Origin: Verrucomicrobiia bacterium
GTDB taxonomy: Bacteria; Verrucomicrobiota; Verrucomicrobiia; Limisphaerales; UBA11358
Assembly (NCBI GenBank): GCA_031290985.1
Contig: JARLJW010000111.1
Span: forward strand, 116,104 to 180,103
Direction: 5' to 3'
Length of the DNA stretch: 64,000 nucleotides
The first letter of the stretch is position 1. Each line of letters begins with the position of its first letter. The notes beneath the pieces were generated by a model. That model did not search any database, had not been told where the DNA came from, and saw nothing but the letters and a program-made list of their open reading frames with translations. The translations under genes and the position numbers were made by a program. Below are positions 8,642 to 17,740 of the stretch, in pieces.

Positions 8642-8833
8642 GGGCCGCGCAGTATCGCAGAAAACCCGGGCAAATCCATTCCAAATTGATGCCCCGCCGG
8701 CGCTCCATTCGTCATTCGAAATTCGTCATTCATTAGACATTAGGATTTAGTGATTCGTCATTCCGCCATGGTGGCCGTGCGCCAGCACCCTTGATTTCCG
8801 CCAAACCTGATTTACCATATAAGCCCTTTGACT

Positions 8834-9979
8834 ATGCAATTGAACAATGAAGAAATCCGTCGTTACTCCCGGCACTTGATCCTGCCGGAAGTCGGACTGG
8901 CCGGGCAGAAACGCATCAAAGCCACCAGCGTGCTGTGCATCGGCGCCGGCGGCCTCGGCTCGCCCATCGCCATGTACCTCGCCGCCGCCGGCATCGGCAA
9001 GATCGGCATCGTGGATTTCGACACCGTGGATTACTCCAATCTGCAACGTCAAATCCTGCACACCGATGCCGACGTCGGCCGTTCCAAGGCCGAATCCGCC
9101 AAGGAAACCATCCACGGCATCAACCCCAACGTCGAGGTCGTCATCCACAACACCCGCATCTCCGCCGAGAACGCCCTCGACCTCATCCGTCCCTACGACA
9201 TCGTCGTGGACGGCACCGACAATTTCCCCACGCGCTACCTCACCAACGACGCCTGCGTCCTGTTGAAGAAGCCCAACGTTTACGGCTCCATCTTCCGTTT
9301 CGAAGGCCAGGCCAGCGTGTTCGCCCCGCACCTCGGCGGACCCTGCTACCGCTGCCTCTATCCCGAACCGCCGCCGCCGGGCATGGTCCCCAGTTGCGCG
9401 GAAGGCGGCGTGCTCGGCGTCCTGCCCGGCATCATCGGCTGCATTCAGACCACGGAAATCCTCAAGCTCGCCTTGGGCAAAGGCACTTCCCTCGTCGGCC
9501 GCCTCGTGCTCTTCAACGCGCTCGACATGAAGTTCCGCGAACTCAAATTGCGCCGCGACCCCGCGTGCCCCATTTGCGGCGATCATCCCACCATCAAGGA
9601 ATTGATCGACTACGAAACCTTCTGCGGCATCGTCCCGGAACCCGAAAACCTCGGCAACCCCGACGAGGTCACCGTGCAGGACATGAAGAAGGCGCTGGAC
9701 AACCCGGGCCTCAACATCAAGGTCGTGGACGTGCGCGAACCCGACGAATACGAGATCGCCAAAGTCGACGGCGTGCCGCTGCTCCCCTTGAGCCAGCTCA
9801 ATGAACGCTTCACCGAACTCGACCCGAACACGCAATACTACCTGCATTGCAAGGCCGGCGTCCGTTCCCTGAAAGCGCTGAGCTTCCTCAAGCAACAAGG
9901 TTTTAAATACGTGAAGAGCGTCAAAGGCGGCATCACCGCCTGGTCCGACGAAATCGACCGCAACGTGCCGCGGTATTGA
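8834..9979 (+). CDS. moeB: MoeB/ThiF-type adenylyltransferase with C-terminal rhodanese domain
   Basis: YSRHLILPEVGLAGQKRIKATSVLCIGAGGLGSPIAMYLAAAGIGKIGIVDFDTVDYSNLQRQILH, CPICG zinc motif, rhodanese VVDVREPDEYEIAKVDG...YLHCKAGVRS. Confidence 0.95.
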   Translation: MQLNNEEIRRYSRHLILPEVGLAGQKRIKATSVLCIGAGGLGSPIAMYLAAAGIGKIGIVDFDTVDYSNLQRQILHTDADVGRSKAESAKETIHGINPNVEVVIHNTRISAENALDLIRPYDIVVDGTDNFPTRYLTNDACVLLKKPNVYGSIFRFEGQASVFAPHLGGPCYRCLYPEPPPPGMVPSCAEGGVLGVLPGIIGCIQTTEILKLALGKGTSLVGRLVLFNALDMKFRELKLRRDPACPICGDHPTIKELIDYETFCGIVPEPENLGNPDEVTVQDMKKALDNPGLNIKVVDVREPDEYEIAKVDGVPLLPLSQLNERFTELDPNTQYYLHCKAGVRSLKALSFLKQQGFKYVKSVKGGITAWSDEIDRNVPRY

Positions 9980-9994
9980 TCCGCGCCTCCAGAT

Positions 9995-10022
9995 GGAGCG
10001 CGGGCGGCCCGCCCGCGTGTCC
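9995..10022. repeat. Perfect GC hairpin resembling a solo copy of the REP unit seen at 32427 and 42634
   Basis: GGAGCGCGGGCGGCCCGCCCGCGTGTCC: GCGGGCG-GCC-CGCCCGC hairpin preceded by GGAGC. Confidence 0.4.
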
Positions 10023-10043
10023 ATCCGCGGTTAAATCCCGTCC

Positions 10044-10640
10044 CTACAATTTTGGCAACATAAAGTTCGACCTTAGAAATTCCAGCCACTCCGGCAGCTC
10101 GGTGGCGATGGTTTTGTAGCCGGTCGCCGCAAAGCAACTGCTGGCCGTCTGTTGATAAAATTGCGGCGAGGGCGCGGCATGATGCCGGTGACGCCGGGCC
10201 GCTTCTTCGTAGAACAGGCCCAGGCCGATCGTGATCCGGTTGGCGACGACCGCCGGCGAGTCATAGTTGCAGCGTTCGCCGTCACCGGATAAAATGCGGC
10301 ACATCTGTCCCAGTTGGCTCAGTTGGGATAAAAATGCCTGGTAGATTCTGAACGTATCCTCCTCCTCGGCCCCAAAGGTGGACAGCTTGCACAGGATCCA
10401 GTTGAACGATTTTTGCGGCAGCACCCCGCCGTTATCCTCCGCCAACTGGCTCAATTGCTGACGAATCAAGTGCCGCGAACCAGGGTCGTCCAGCAACCCT
10501 TGCGCGTGCGCCTGGTGTTTTGGCGGAACTAATGTTGCAATAAGTTCATCCATACCTACCTCATCGGAGCATTGACCGAAATGCTTCAAGAAAATCAGCA
10601 AGTTCATTGCCAACCAAACCCGCCATTCGCCAAAAAGCAC
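10044..10640 (-). CDS. Hypothetical protein
   Basis: 198-aa ORF between annotated genes with no competing ORF of recognisable family; no family recognised; start uncertain. Confidence 0.5.
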   Translation of the reverse strand: MLFGEWRVWLAMNLLIFLKHFGQCSDEVGMDELIATLVPPKHQAHAQGLLDDPGSRHLIRQQLSQLAEDNGGVLPQKSFNWILCKLSTFGAEEEDTFRIYQAFLSQLSQLGQMCRILSGDGERCNYDSPAVVANRITIGLGLFYEEAARRHRHHAAPSPQFYQQTASSCFAATGYKTIATELPEWLEFLRSNFMLPKL

Positions 10641-10702
10641 GTTTGCGCTTTGTTAGCGGACATCGCGTTTCTCCATTCCCTCCGTTCCCTCCTGTAAAAA
10701 AG

Positions 10703-13483
10703 CTAAAACCTTGCCGCCCTCAACCGCAAAAACCCCGTCCCATTCGTCATCGCGGACGCCGTCGCCTGCATCGTCAAAACCCGGTTCGTCACCTGATCTA
10801 CCGCGTTGATTTGTTGCACATACGCCGCACCAGAATACCAAGTCTTCAAGTCCGGCGACCATTCCACCGTCACGCCGACATCCGTGGCGGCCTTCGACTG
10901 CGGAAAGGTTATTTGCAACGCCGCGTTTGCCAGCACCGGGGCAAACGGATTCACATTCGCCACTTTCGGCGACAAGCCCAGCGCATACTCCAGCAAGTTT
11001 GGCAAGGCATCCCCGTCCGGGTTCGCCGCATCACCGCTGATGAGCGGATTACCCAGTTCCCCCGTCGTAAAATTTGCGCGCAGCCAGTTGTTGATCGGCC
11101 GGTCCAGGATCACCGCCGTCGCATTGGTCAGATTCATCAGCCCATAATTTGCCGAACCCGTCAGGGTGAGCGTCACCGTCACCTGGTTGGTGGCCAGATT
11201 ATTCCCGAGCGGCAAAATAAAAACATTCGTCGCCACCGCACCCGCCGGAATCGTGACGCTGCCCGGCAACGCCGCGTAATCCGTGCCCGGCGTTGCCGTG
11301 CCGCTCACGGAATAATTCACCGTGACCGGCGCGGTGACGGCGCCATTGGGAAAAACCACGCTGAACCGCGCGCTGTTCGTGCCAAATTCCCCGCCCACCG
11401 CATCGCTCGCCACAATCTGCACCACCGGCAGGCTCGTCGCTGAACCGGGCGCGATGTTCCCCAGCGGCATGAACCGCACGGCGTTGGCGATGACGTAGCC
11501 ATTCGCGCCGCCGTTCGTGATCGTCACGCTGCCGCTGGTGCCGATGTTAAAATAGTTGCTTGAAACGATCTTCACCCAGTTCGTGCAACTGATTTGCTGG
11601 TTGATGCTGACCGTGTTCGTCGCGGTGGCGCTGGCGATCCGCACCGGCACATTGCTCGCCCGGTTAGGATCGGACACCCACCAGAGGTAAACGTCGTAAT
11701 ACCCGTTCGTCGTGATGGTCGGGTTGAAGCGCACATATTTTCCGCCGCCAGCGTTGCCATCATGCCAATAAGGGCCGTTCGGCAGCGGCCAGCCGCCGGC
11801 GTTCGCTCCGGTAGTCCAGGAACCGCCCGCCGTCACTCCGGGCGTCGTGCTGACCGTCATGATGATGCCATTGGTGTCCACGCTCTGCACGCTGCCCCAT
11901 TTCAAAAGCTGTCCGTCCGCGAGCAACTGCGCCGCAAGCTTCGGATAATTCACCGACTGCACCGCCACGTTGTCATCAATCGCGAACGCCGCCGCCACGC
12001 CCGCCGAATGGCTCGTCATCATGAAAACCGGCTCCATCCGCACAGACGCAAACCCCACGTGGCTCGCCGAAAGCGCAAATGTGCAGAACAGGTTTTTGCA
12101 CTCGCCGACCTTCGGCACGATGGACCGGTAGCTCACCGGATACGGATACGGCACGGACACGCCGATGCCGCCTTCCGTCACCGTCACGCCGTTGACCGCC
12201 AGCCGCGCGTCCGGATGACAATCCAGCGTGTAGCTCGCCAGCGAAATGGAATCATTCGTCGCCGCCCGCAAACCCTGCGCGTCCTGTTGCAACAGGATGT
12301 AGTCGCTGACCATGCGCCGCCCTTCGCGCACATACAGGCTGTACGGCCAGCCGCCGTTGTCCTGAAATTCATCCTTCGCGTAGCCCCACGATTGCATGTT
12401 CGTCCGCACGTTCAGCGGCACGTTGGTGCTCGTCGCCAGATAATACAGCAGCCCGCTGATGTAATCCTTGTGCGCCTGGTAGATCGCCTGCCGCCCCGCG
12501 TACGTGTTCGTCGGGTAGGTGTAATTGTAGCCGATGAAATCGGTTGAGACATCCGCATACGCATTGATGTCCGTCTTGCCGTTGGGAATGATCGTCTGCA
12601 CGTCGATCAGCCGGTTCAGCGGCACCGAACCGTTGGTCGCCACGTAGGCGTTGATGTAGCGATGCAGCAATTCATACGTCGCCTCGCTGTAATTCGCCGG
12701 CGCGGTGATCGCGATTTGATTCGTCGGGTTTTGCGTGAGGCACAACCGGAAATTGTACGTCTGTATCCGTTGATCCCCCGCGCCCGTGGTGCCGGGGGCA
12801 TTCGTCTGGATGAGCGGCAGCAGCCCGCTGGCGGGATTTCCCGGGATCACATACGGATCGCACCGGTACACCACGCTGTTCACCGTCACGCCCGCCAACG
12901 ATTCACCGTAAGCGCCCGAACTCTCCCGTCCCCAGGTGAAACTCACTCCCGACTGCGCCATCAAATCGCCTTCGTACGTCGCATCAATAAATTCCTTCGC
13001 CCGAAAAACCGAGCCATCCGCCATCGTGATCTGGGTGATGTTCAGGCTCGCGAGCGTGACTGAGGCGAGTTGCAGGTTGGTGTAAAGCGTCACGCCCGCG
13101 CCCGCGAGCATCTGCAGGAACGTCTGCTCGGCCACATGCGGTTCGAAATAATAGACCGGGTTCGTCGTGCCGTAGGCCAGGCCCACGCGCGAATAAAACT
13201 CCGCCGCAATGCCGCCGATGGACGCCGCATTGCCCTTGTCCGTCACGCCCAAGCCGCTGGCGGTCAGGCCGCCCACGTGATTATTGACGCAAACCAGCGC
13301 GACATTTTTTCCCAACCGCGCCGCCGCCACCGCCGCCGCCACCCCGCCCGAAGTCCCGCCATAAACGCAGATGTCCGCATCCACCACCACCGCCGCCCGT
13401 GCCGGAACAAAAATCAGCCCAACCAGCATTATAAGCCATGCAGCAATCTTCCTCTTCCTCATCGTCTTCCTCTTCCTCAACAT
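10703..13483 (-). CDS. Secreted FAD-dependent oxidoreductase with golvesin-like and Calx-beta-like regions
   Basis: Signal peptide MRKRKIAAWLIMLVGLIFVPARA; FAD motif ADICVYGGTSGGVAAAVAAARLGKNVALVCVNNHVGGLTASGLG; GGKYVRFNPTITTNGYYDVYLWWVSDPNRASNVPVRI; GTATPGTDYAALPGSVTIPAG. The track ORF to 14083 is over-extended. Confidence 0.85.
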   Translation of the reverse strand: MLRKRKTMRKRKIAAWLIMLVGLIFVPARAAVVVDADICVYGGTSGGVAAAVAAARLGKNVALVCVNNHVGGLTASGLGVTDKGNAASIGGIAAEFYSRVGLAYGTTNPVYYFEPHVAEQTFLQMLAGAGVTLYTNLQLASVTLASLNITQITMADGSVFRAKEFIDATYEGDLMAQSGVSFTWGRESSGAYGESLAGVTVNSVVYRCDPYVIPGNPASGLLPLIQTNAPGTTGAGDQRIQTYNFRLCLTQNPTNQIAITAPANYSEATYELLHRYINAYVATNGSVPLNRLIDVQTIIPNGKTDINAYADVSTDFIGYNYTYPTNTYAGRQAIYQAHKDYISGLLYYLATSTNVPLNVRTNMQSWGYAKDEFQDNGGWPYSLYVREGRRMVSDYILLQQDAQGLRAATNDSISLASYTLDCHPDARLAVNGVTVTEGGIGVSVPYPYPVSYRSIVPKVGECKNLFCTFALSASHVGFASVRMEPVFMMTSHSAGVAAAFAIDDNVAVQSVNYPKLAAQLLADGQLLKWGSVQSVDTNGIIMTVSTTPGVTAGGSWTTGANAGGWPLPNGPYWHDGNAGGGKYVRFNPTITTNGYYDVYLWWVSDPNRASNVPVRIASATATNTVSINQQISCTNWVKIVSSNYFNIGTSGSVTITNGGANGYVIANAVRFMPLGNIAPGSATSLPVVQIVASDAVGGEFGTNSARFSVVFPNGAVTAPVTVNYSVSGTATPGTDYAALPGSVTIPAGAVATNVFILPLGNNLATNQVTVTLTLTGSANYGLMNLTNATAVILDRPINNWLRANFTTGELGNPLISGDAANPDGDALPNLLEYALGLSPKVANVNPFAPVLANAALQITFPQSKAATDVGVTVEWSPDLKTWYSGAAYVQQINAVDQVTNRVLTMQATASAMTNGTGFLRLRAARF

Positions 13484-13530
13484 AAATTTCGAGAAGAAAG
13501 AAGATGACAAAGCGGCTGACGGGCACAGAT

Positions 13531-15231
13531 TCATTTCATGACCAAATCTTTCGGCCACTCCAGCCGTACGCCGTCCTTGCTCAGGAGTTTCTGAAAATCC
13601 GCCAGCAATTCCGGCCGGTTCCGCACTTGGCGCGGCGACTTCTTTTGCGCGGTGCAGTACGCCGCCAGCGCACCGGCGGCTTCGCCCACGTTCCATTCCA
13701 CCGGATGCAACCGGTAGCAGCCGTTCGTCAGGTGCGTCACGCCCAGATCCTTTGCCGCCGGCAAAAGATTTTCCACGCGCCGCGGAATCAGCGCGCCCAG
13801 CGGAATCTGGAACGGCAGCGTGCCGCCAAAATTCGAGTGGTCCCCGCGCGTCGTGATATGCAGGTCCATCGCGTAATGGCCGATGCCCACCGTGTCCGCG
13901 AACGGCAGCGCGCGCACTTCCTCCTTTTTCAGGCCGGTGAGGCGCATCCGTTCCGCCGTCGTGACGTGTTCCTCCAGCACCGTGAACTCCGCCTTGATGC
14001 GCCGGCCTTCGCGAATGTATGGATACTTCGCCAATCCGTCCTGCGTGCCCACGACATCTGGACGCAGCCGCAAACCCTTCCAACCCGCGCCGCCATCCGG
14101 ACGCGGCACCTCCGTTTGCAGCCAGTATAAAAGCGAAAGGCTCATTTGTTTGGCGCGCTCAATGTGTTTTTGCGCCTCGGCCTCGCTCACGTCGCAAATC
14201 TGGCCGAAGGAATAATCGTTCTGCGGCCAGTTCACGATGGTGATGTCGCCGGGGTAAAAGCCGGGTTTGAACTGGTCGCGGTCGGCGATGCGTCGGTACG
14301 TCCAGAAACCTTTGCGCGCCCCCGGATCAAACCCGATCTTCTTGGAATCACGCTCATCGAAAGTCAGGACATGATAATTCTTCTGCGCGCTGGTGCTCAT
14401 CGTAAACGCGCGCCAGTAGTCGTAATCCCGCGGCTTCGCCAGCGTATGATCCTCGCCCGCCAGATAATCCATCGCAAAGCACAGCGTGAACCCTTGCAGG
14501 TTGTCCGGCTCCGCCTGCTCCTTCGCGTGCATCTCACCGGTCTCGGATTTTGCCTCGGCACCGATGGCGTATTCGGTTTTGGTCAGCGGCAGCAAATCGC
14601 CCTGCTCCGTCGCATCCAAAAAATACGGAGCGTGTAAAATGAGGTCGTGACCTGAGCCCAGATCGCGGACCTGGACGGCTGCCACCCGGTCGCCGCTGGT
14701 GGTGGCGGCCGTGGCTTTGTGCCAGAGCAGGATGCGGACCTGCCCTTTGGCCACAAATGGCGCGAGCATCTCGTTCAGCACCGCCAGCGCCACGCGCGGC
14801 TCGCCGCCGATGGCGGTGACCCACGAATTGCCGGGATTAAAAAACTTCTTGGCCCGCGCCTCGTCCGTCAGCGGGTAATTTTTCCGGTAATAATCCCGGA
14901 TGCCCGTCCGGAACGCCTGATAGCTCGCCGTGGCGCCGATGGTTTCAATCCAGCGGTTCTCATCCGGCGGCACCGCCTGTTGCGTGACCTGCCCGCCGAT
15001 CCAGTCCGTTTCCTCCGTCATAATGACGGTCAAACCGTTGCGCGCCGCCGCCAGGGCCGCCGCGCAGCCGCCCATCCCGCCGCCGATGACGACCACATCC
15101 GCCGACAACTCCTTCGCGCGGGTGGCACGCCCCATGCCGGCACAGCCCGGGGCAGCCAGAATGAGTGGCGCGGCCAGGCCGAGGCGTTTCAAAAATTCGC
15201 GACGCCTATATTGGTTTTCAGAATGTTTCAT
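13531..15231 (-). CDS. Tat-exported FAD-dependent oxidoreductase, likely lipoprotein
   Basis: MKHSENQYRRREFLKRLGLAAPLILAAPGCAGMG (twin Arg and lipobox-like APGC); ADVVVIGGGMGGCAAALAAARNGLTVIMTEETDWIGGQ. Confidence 0.88.
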   Translation of the reverse strand: MKHSENQYRRREFLKRLGLAAPLILAAPGCAGMGRATRAKELSADVVVIGGGMGGCAAALAAARNGLTVIMTEETDWIGGQVTQQAVPPDENRWIETIGATASYQAFRTGIRDYYRKNYPLTDEARAKKFFNPGNSWVTAIGGEPRVALAVLNEMLAPFVAKGQVRILLWHKATAATTSGDRVAAVQVRDLGSGHDLILHAPYFLDATEQGDLLPLTKTEYAIGAEAKSETGEMHAKEQAEPDNLQGFTLCFAMDYLAGEDHTLAKPRDYDYWRAFTMSTSAQKNYHVLTFDERDSKKIGFDPGARKGFWTYRRIADRDQFKPGFYPGDITIVNWPQNDYSFGQICDVSEAEAQKHIERAKQMSLSLLYWLQTEVPRPDGGAGWKGLRLRPDVVGTQDGLAKYPYIREGRRIKAEFTVLEEHVTTAERMRLTGLKKEEVRALPFADTVGIGHYAMDLHITTRGDHSNFGGTLPFQIPLGALIPRRVENLLPAAKDLGVTHLTNGCYRLHPVEWNVGEAAGALAAYCTAQKKSPRQVRNRPELLADFQKLLSKDGVRLEWPKDLVMK

Positions 15232-15309
15232 TTAAAGTTGCTGCCTTTCAGGAATTCCAATTTCGACTCCCAAAGGGGTTGCGGCGTGACGGCCAGATTC
15301 GCAAGTAGT

Positions 15310-15353
15310 GTCAGGCATCTTGCCTGACGTAGAGGGCGGCATCCCTGCCGCCC
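15310..15353. repeat. Tandem perfect hairpins (two 7-bp stems)
   Basis: GTCAGGC-ATCTT-GCCTGAC (15310-15328) and GGGCGGC-ATCCCT-GCCGCCC (15334-15353). Confidence 0.7.
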
Positions 15354-15431
15354 GGAAAAAACCGTGGCCAGGCAACGACTCGTAAAAATTGGGATAATCG
15401 CCGAAGCAGTCATGCAAATTATTGTCTAATT

Positions 15432-16868
15432 TTAGGTCCGCCAGAATATTTTTAACCGCGTCAGCAGGCTCACCGTCAGGGCCATCAGCAGGGTGATGAT
15501 CGCACCTTTCAAAAATCCGCGCCACGGTGTCGTGGCGAGATGGTTCAGGAGGGTGCTGCCCCCGGTCAAGACCAGCACCGGCACAATGAAGTTGTTGATG
15601 CCCGCGTAGGCGATCATCGGGTTCTGTCCGTTGTCGATCAGCAATTGCAGCCAGCGCTTGCGCCGGAACACATCGATCAGGATCGAGAAGCCGATGAACA
15701 CCACGATGGCCAGCCCGGAGGTTACAAAATAATAGCTCAAGGTCGGATGATCCTTTTTGATGCCGCCCTCGTATGGCTCAAAGATCAGGCCCAATACGAG
15801 CCAGTAGATCGCCCAGTTGAAAAGTTTCTGATACAGCCGCTCCGTGTCATTGGACGGTTTTTGGAACAGCATCCACCCGATGAAGCACAATGCGAACGCC
15901 AGCCAGGTCGTCTCAATCAGCCAACGCGCCTTCAAGCCGATGAGCACCGTGAAAAACAGCGCCGTGAGCGTCGCCAGCACCGCGAGATATTGTCCAACCG
16001 GCCAGTTCTGCCCCGTGGAATTTGCCGGCGCGTCGCGGCGCGTCCAGCGCAGGATCAGGTCGCCCGCGATGGTGCCGGGGATGACGATGCACAGGTATTG
16101 CAGATAGTAGAGTTGATAGATCCATGGCAGCGGCGAAGACATCCACAGGTCGCGCACCCAGCCTTCCGTCGGCTGCGGCATGTTGGACATCCGGATGGCG
16201 AACACGAGCCCGATCACCCCGAGCCGCAGCAAAAGATTTTCCCGCGTGAGCATCCACACGAGCGAGCCGAACACCGCCATGTTCGTCAGCACGATGATGA
16301 TGATGTCGCCGCGCCCCAGGTCAAAGCCCGTGCCGTCGGGATATCGGACGAATGCACAAAACAAAATCGCCGCCAGCCAGCCCGCGCCGCGGATGGATAA
16401 TTTCACCGTGCGCGACCACGCCTCCGGCAGGCGCGTCAGGATCGGGAAGAAAATTAGAAAGCCCAGCAACGCAATCCACCACGTCGCGGTCGTCGGATGA
16501 TTGCTCATCGTGTACGGCCGGATGGCCATCACGAACAACGCAAAGAAGCCCAGCAAAAACCCGCGCTCGGCCACGAACAGAAACAGCTTCCATGGCGACG
16601 CCTTGTTTTCCATCCGGCGCGAGAGCGCCAGCGGAAAAGCCGCGCCCATCGCAAACAGGAAGAAGGGAAACACCAGGTCCACCCACGAGATGCCCGGCAG
16701 ATTGCCCTGCCATTGAAAGGTCGGGGGCGGTTCCTGCGCGTGATACATCCAGCTCGGCAGCGCTTTGCCGTCGAACGGCATCTGGCCGGACAGCAACATG
16801 GCCAGGATTGCCAGGCCGCGCAGCGCGTCGAGGGCATGGGCGCGGTTCTGGCCGGCGGCGGGGTTCAC
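15432..16868 (-). CDS. DUF5009/acyltransferase-like multi-TM protein
   Basis: ALDALRGLAILAMLLSGQMP...ISWVDLVFPFFLFAMGAAFPLALSRRM...; probable GTG start overlaps the upstream gene stop (GTGA). Confidence 0.75.
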   Translation of the reverse strand: MNPAAGQNRAHALDALRGLAILAMLLSGQMPFDGKALPSWMYHAQEPPPTFQWQGNLPGISWVDLVFPFFLFAMGAAFPLALSRRMENKASPWKLFLFVAERGFLLGFFALFVMAIRPYTMSNHPTTATWWIALLGFLIFFPILTRLPEAWSRTVKLSIRGAGWLAAILFCAFVRYPDGTGFDLGRGDIIIIVLTNMAVFGSLVWMLTRENLLLRLGVIGLVFAIRMSNMPQPTEGWVRDLWMSSPLPWIYQLYYLQYLCIVIPGTIAGDLILRWTRRDAPANSTGQNWPVGQYLAVLATLTALFFTVLIGLKARWLIETTWLAFALCFIGWMLFQKPSNDTERLYQKLFNWAIYWLVLGLIFEPYEGGIKKDHPTLSYYFVTSGLAIVVFIGFSILIDVFRRKRWLQLLIDNGQNPMIAYAGINNFIVPVLVLTGGSTLLNHLATTPWRGFLKGAIITLLMALTVSLLTRLKIFWRT

Positions 16869-17722
16869 GCTTTGCCGAGTTTTTTCAGCACGGCGAAAGT
16901 GCGCTCGACCGCCACCATCGGCGCCTGGCTGCTCTCGTGCTCGACGACATACCACTGCGTGCCGCCGGTGGTTTCGCAGATCGCAAACACGGCCGGCCAG
17001 TCAATCTTGTCCTCGCCGATGACGGAATCCGGCGCGCCGCCGTTGGGCTTGATGTGGATGCTGCGGGTGCGGCCGGGGAATTTCTTTAACTCTGTGACCG
17101 GATCCGCGCCGCCGTCGCAACAATTGCTCGTGTCGAGCTGTAAAATCACCCCGGGGCTGGTGTTCTCGCCGAAAACCTCCCACGGTCGCACACCTTCGAC
17201 TTCGTGAAAATCATGGAAGTGCGAATGATAGCCGATGGACAAACCCAAGGGCGTGAGTTCGTCGGCGATATAGTTGAATACTTTCGCCTTTTCGATCCAG
17301 ACCTGCCGCGTGGCCCCGCTCATGTCCGGCACGATGATGAACTTGTTGCCGATGATCTGGTTGAACTCGATCGTCGCCTTCAATTTATCCGGTGGCAACA
17401 CCATTTCGGACGGCGTGTGCGAACCGCAGGCGACGAGGCCATTGTCGTCCAGCATCTTGCGGACCTCCTTCGCCGAACGGCCCCAATAACCGGCGAACTC
17501 CACGCCGCGATAGCCGATCTTGGCGACCTGCGCCAGCGTGCCCGGAAAATCCGCCTTGCACTCGTTGCGCACGGAATAGAGCTGGAGACCGACACCAATT
17601 TTCTTTTGACCGGACATTTTTCCGGTCGCGCAGCCAGCGAGGCCAAGCGAAGCGCCCGCGATCCCGAGCGCGGAAAGCTGGAGGAATTCCCGGCGACCAA
17701 ACTTTTTTGAATGTTTCATCAT
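16865..17722 (-). CDS. Tat-exported sugar phosphate isomerase/epimerase-like TIM-barrel lipoprotein
   Basis: MKHSKKFGRREFLQLSALGIAGASLGLAGCATG; VGLQLYSVRNECKADFPGTLAQVAKIGYRGVEFAGYWG; IGYHSHFHDFHEVEG. Confidence 0.88.
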   Translation of the reverse strand: MMKHSKKFGRREFLQLSALGIAGASLGLAGCATGKMSGQKKIGVGLQLYSVRNECKADFPGTLAQVAKIGYRGVEFAGYWGRSAKEVRKMLDDNGLVACGSHTPSEMVLPPDKLKATIEFNQIIGNKFIIVPDMSGATRQVWIEKAKVFNYIADELTPLGLSIGYHSHFHDFHEVEGVRPWEVFGENTSPGVILQLDTSNCCDGGADPVTELKKFPGRTRSIHIKPNGGAPDSVIGEDKIDWPAVFAICETTGGTQWYVVEHESSQAPMVAVERTFAVLKKLGKA

Positions 17723-17740
17723 AAAGCTAAAATAAAACCC

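Noticed and set aside
8747-10024. 425-aa minus-strand ORF antisense to moeB
   Set aside because: Low-complexity Asp/Val/Gly-rich shadow ORF caused by codon bias; the plus strand encodes an unmistakable MoeB.
13281-13526. Acidic EEEDDEEEEDCC and Gly-rich small ORF
   Set aside because: Alternate-frame reading of the AGGAAGAGGAAG repeat and Gly/Ala-rich FAD motif; not an independent gene.
13484-14083. 5' extension of the FAD oxidoreductase ORF
   Set aside because: Overlaps the well-supported upstream Tat FAD gene and precedes a clear signal peptide at 13462/13483.
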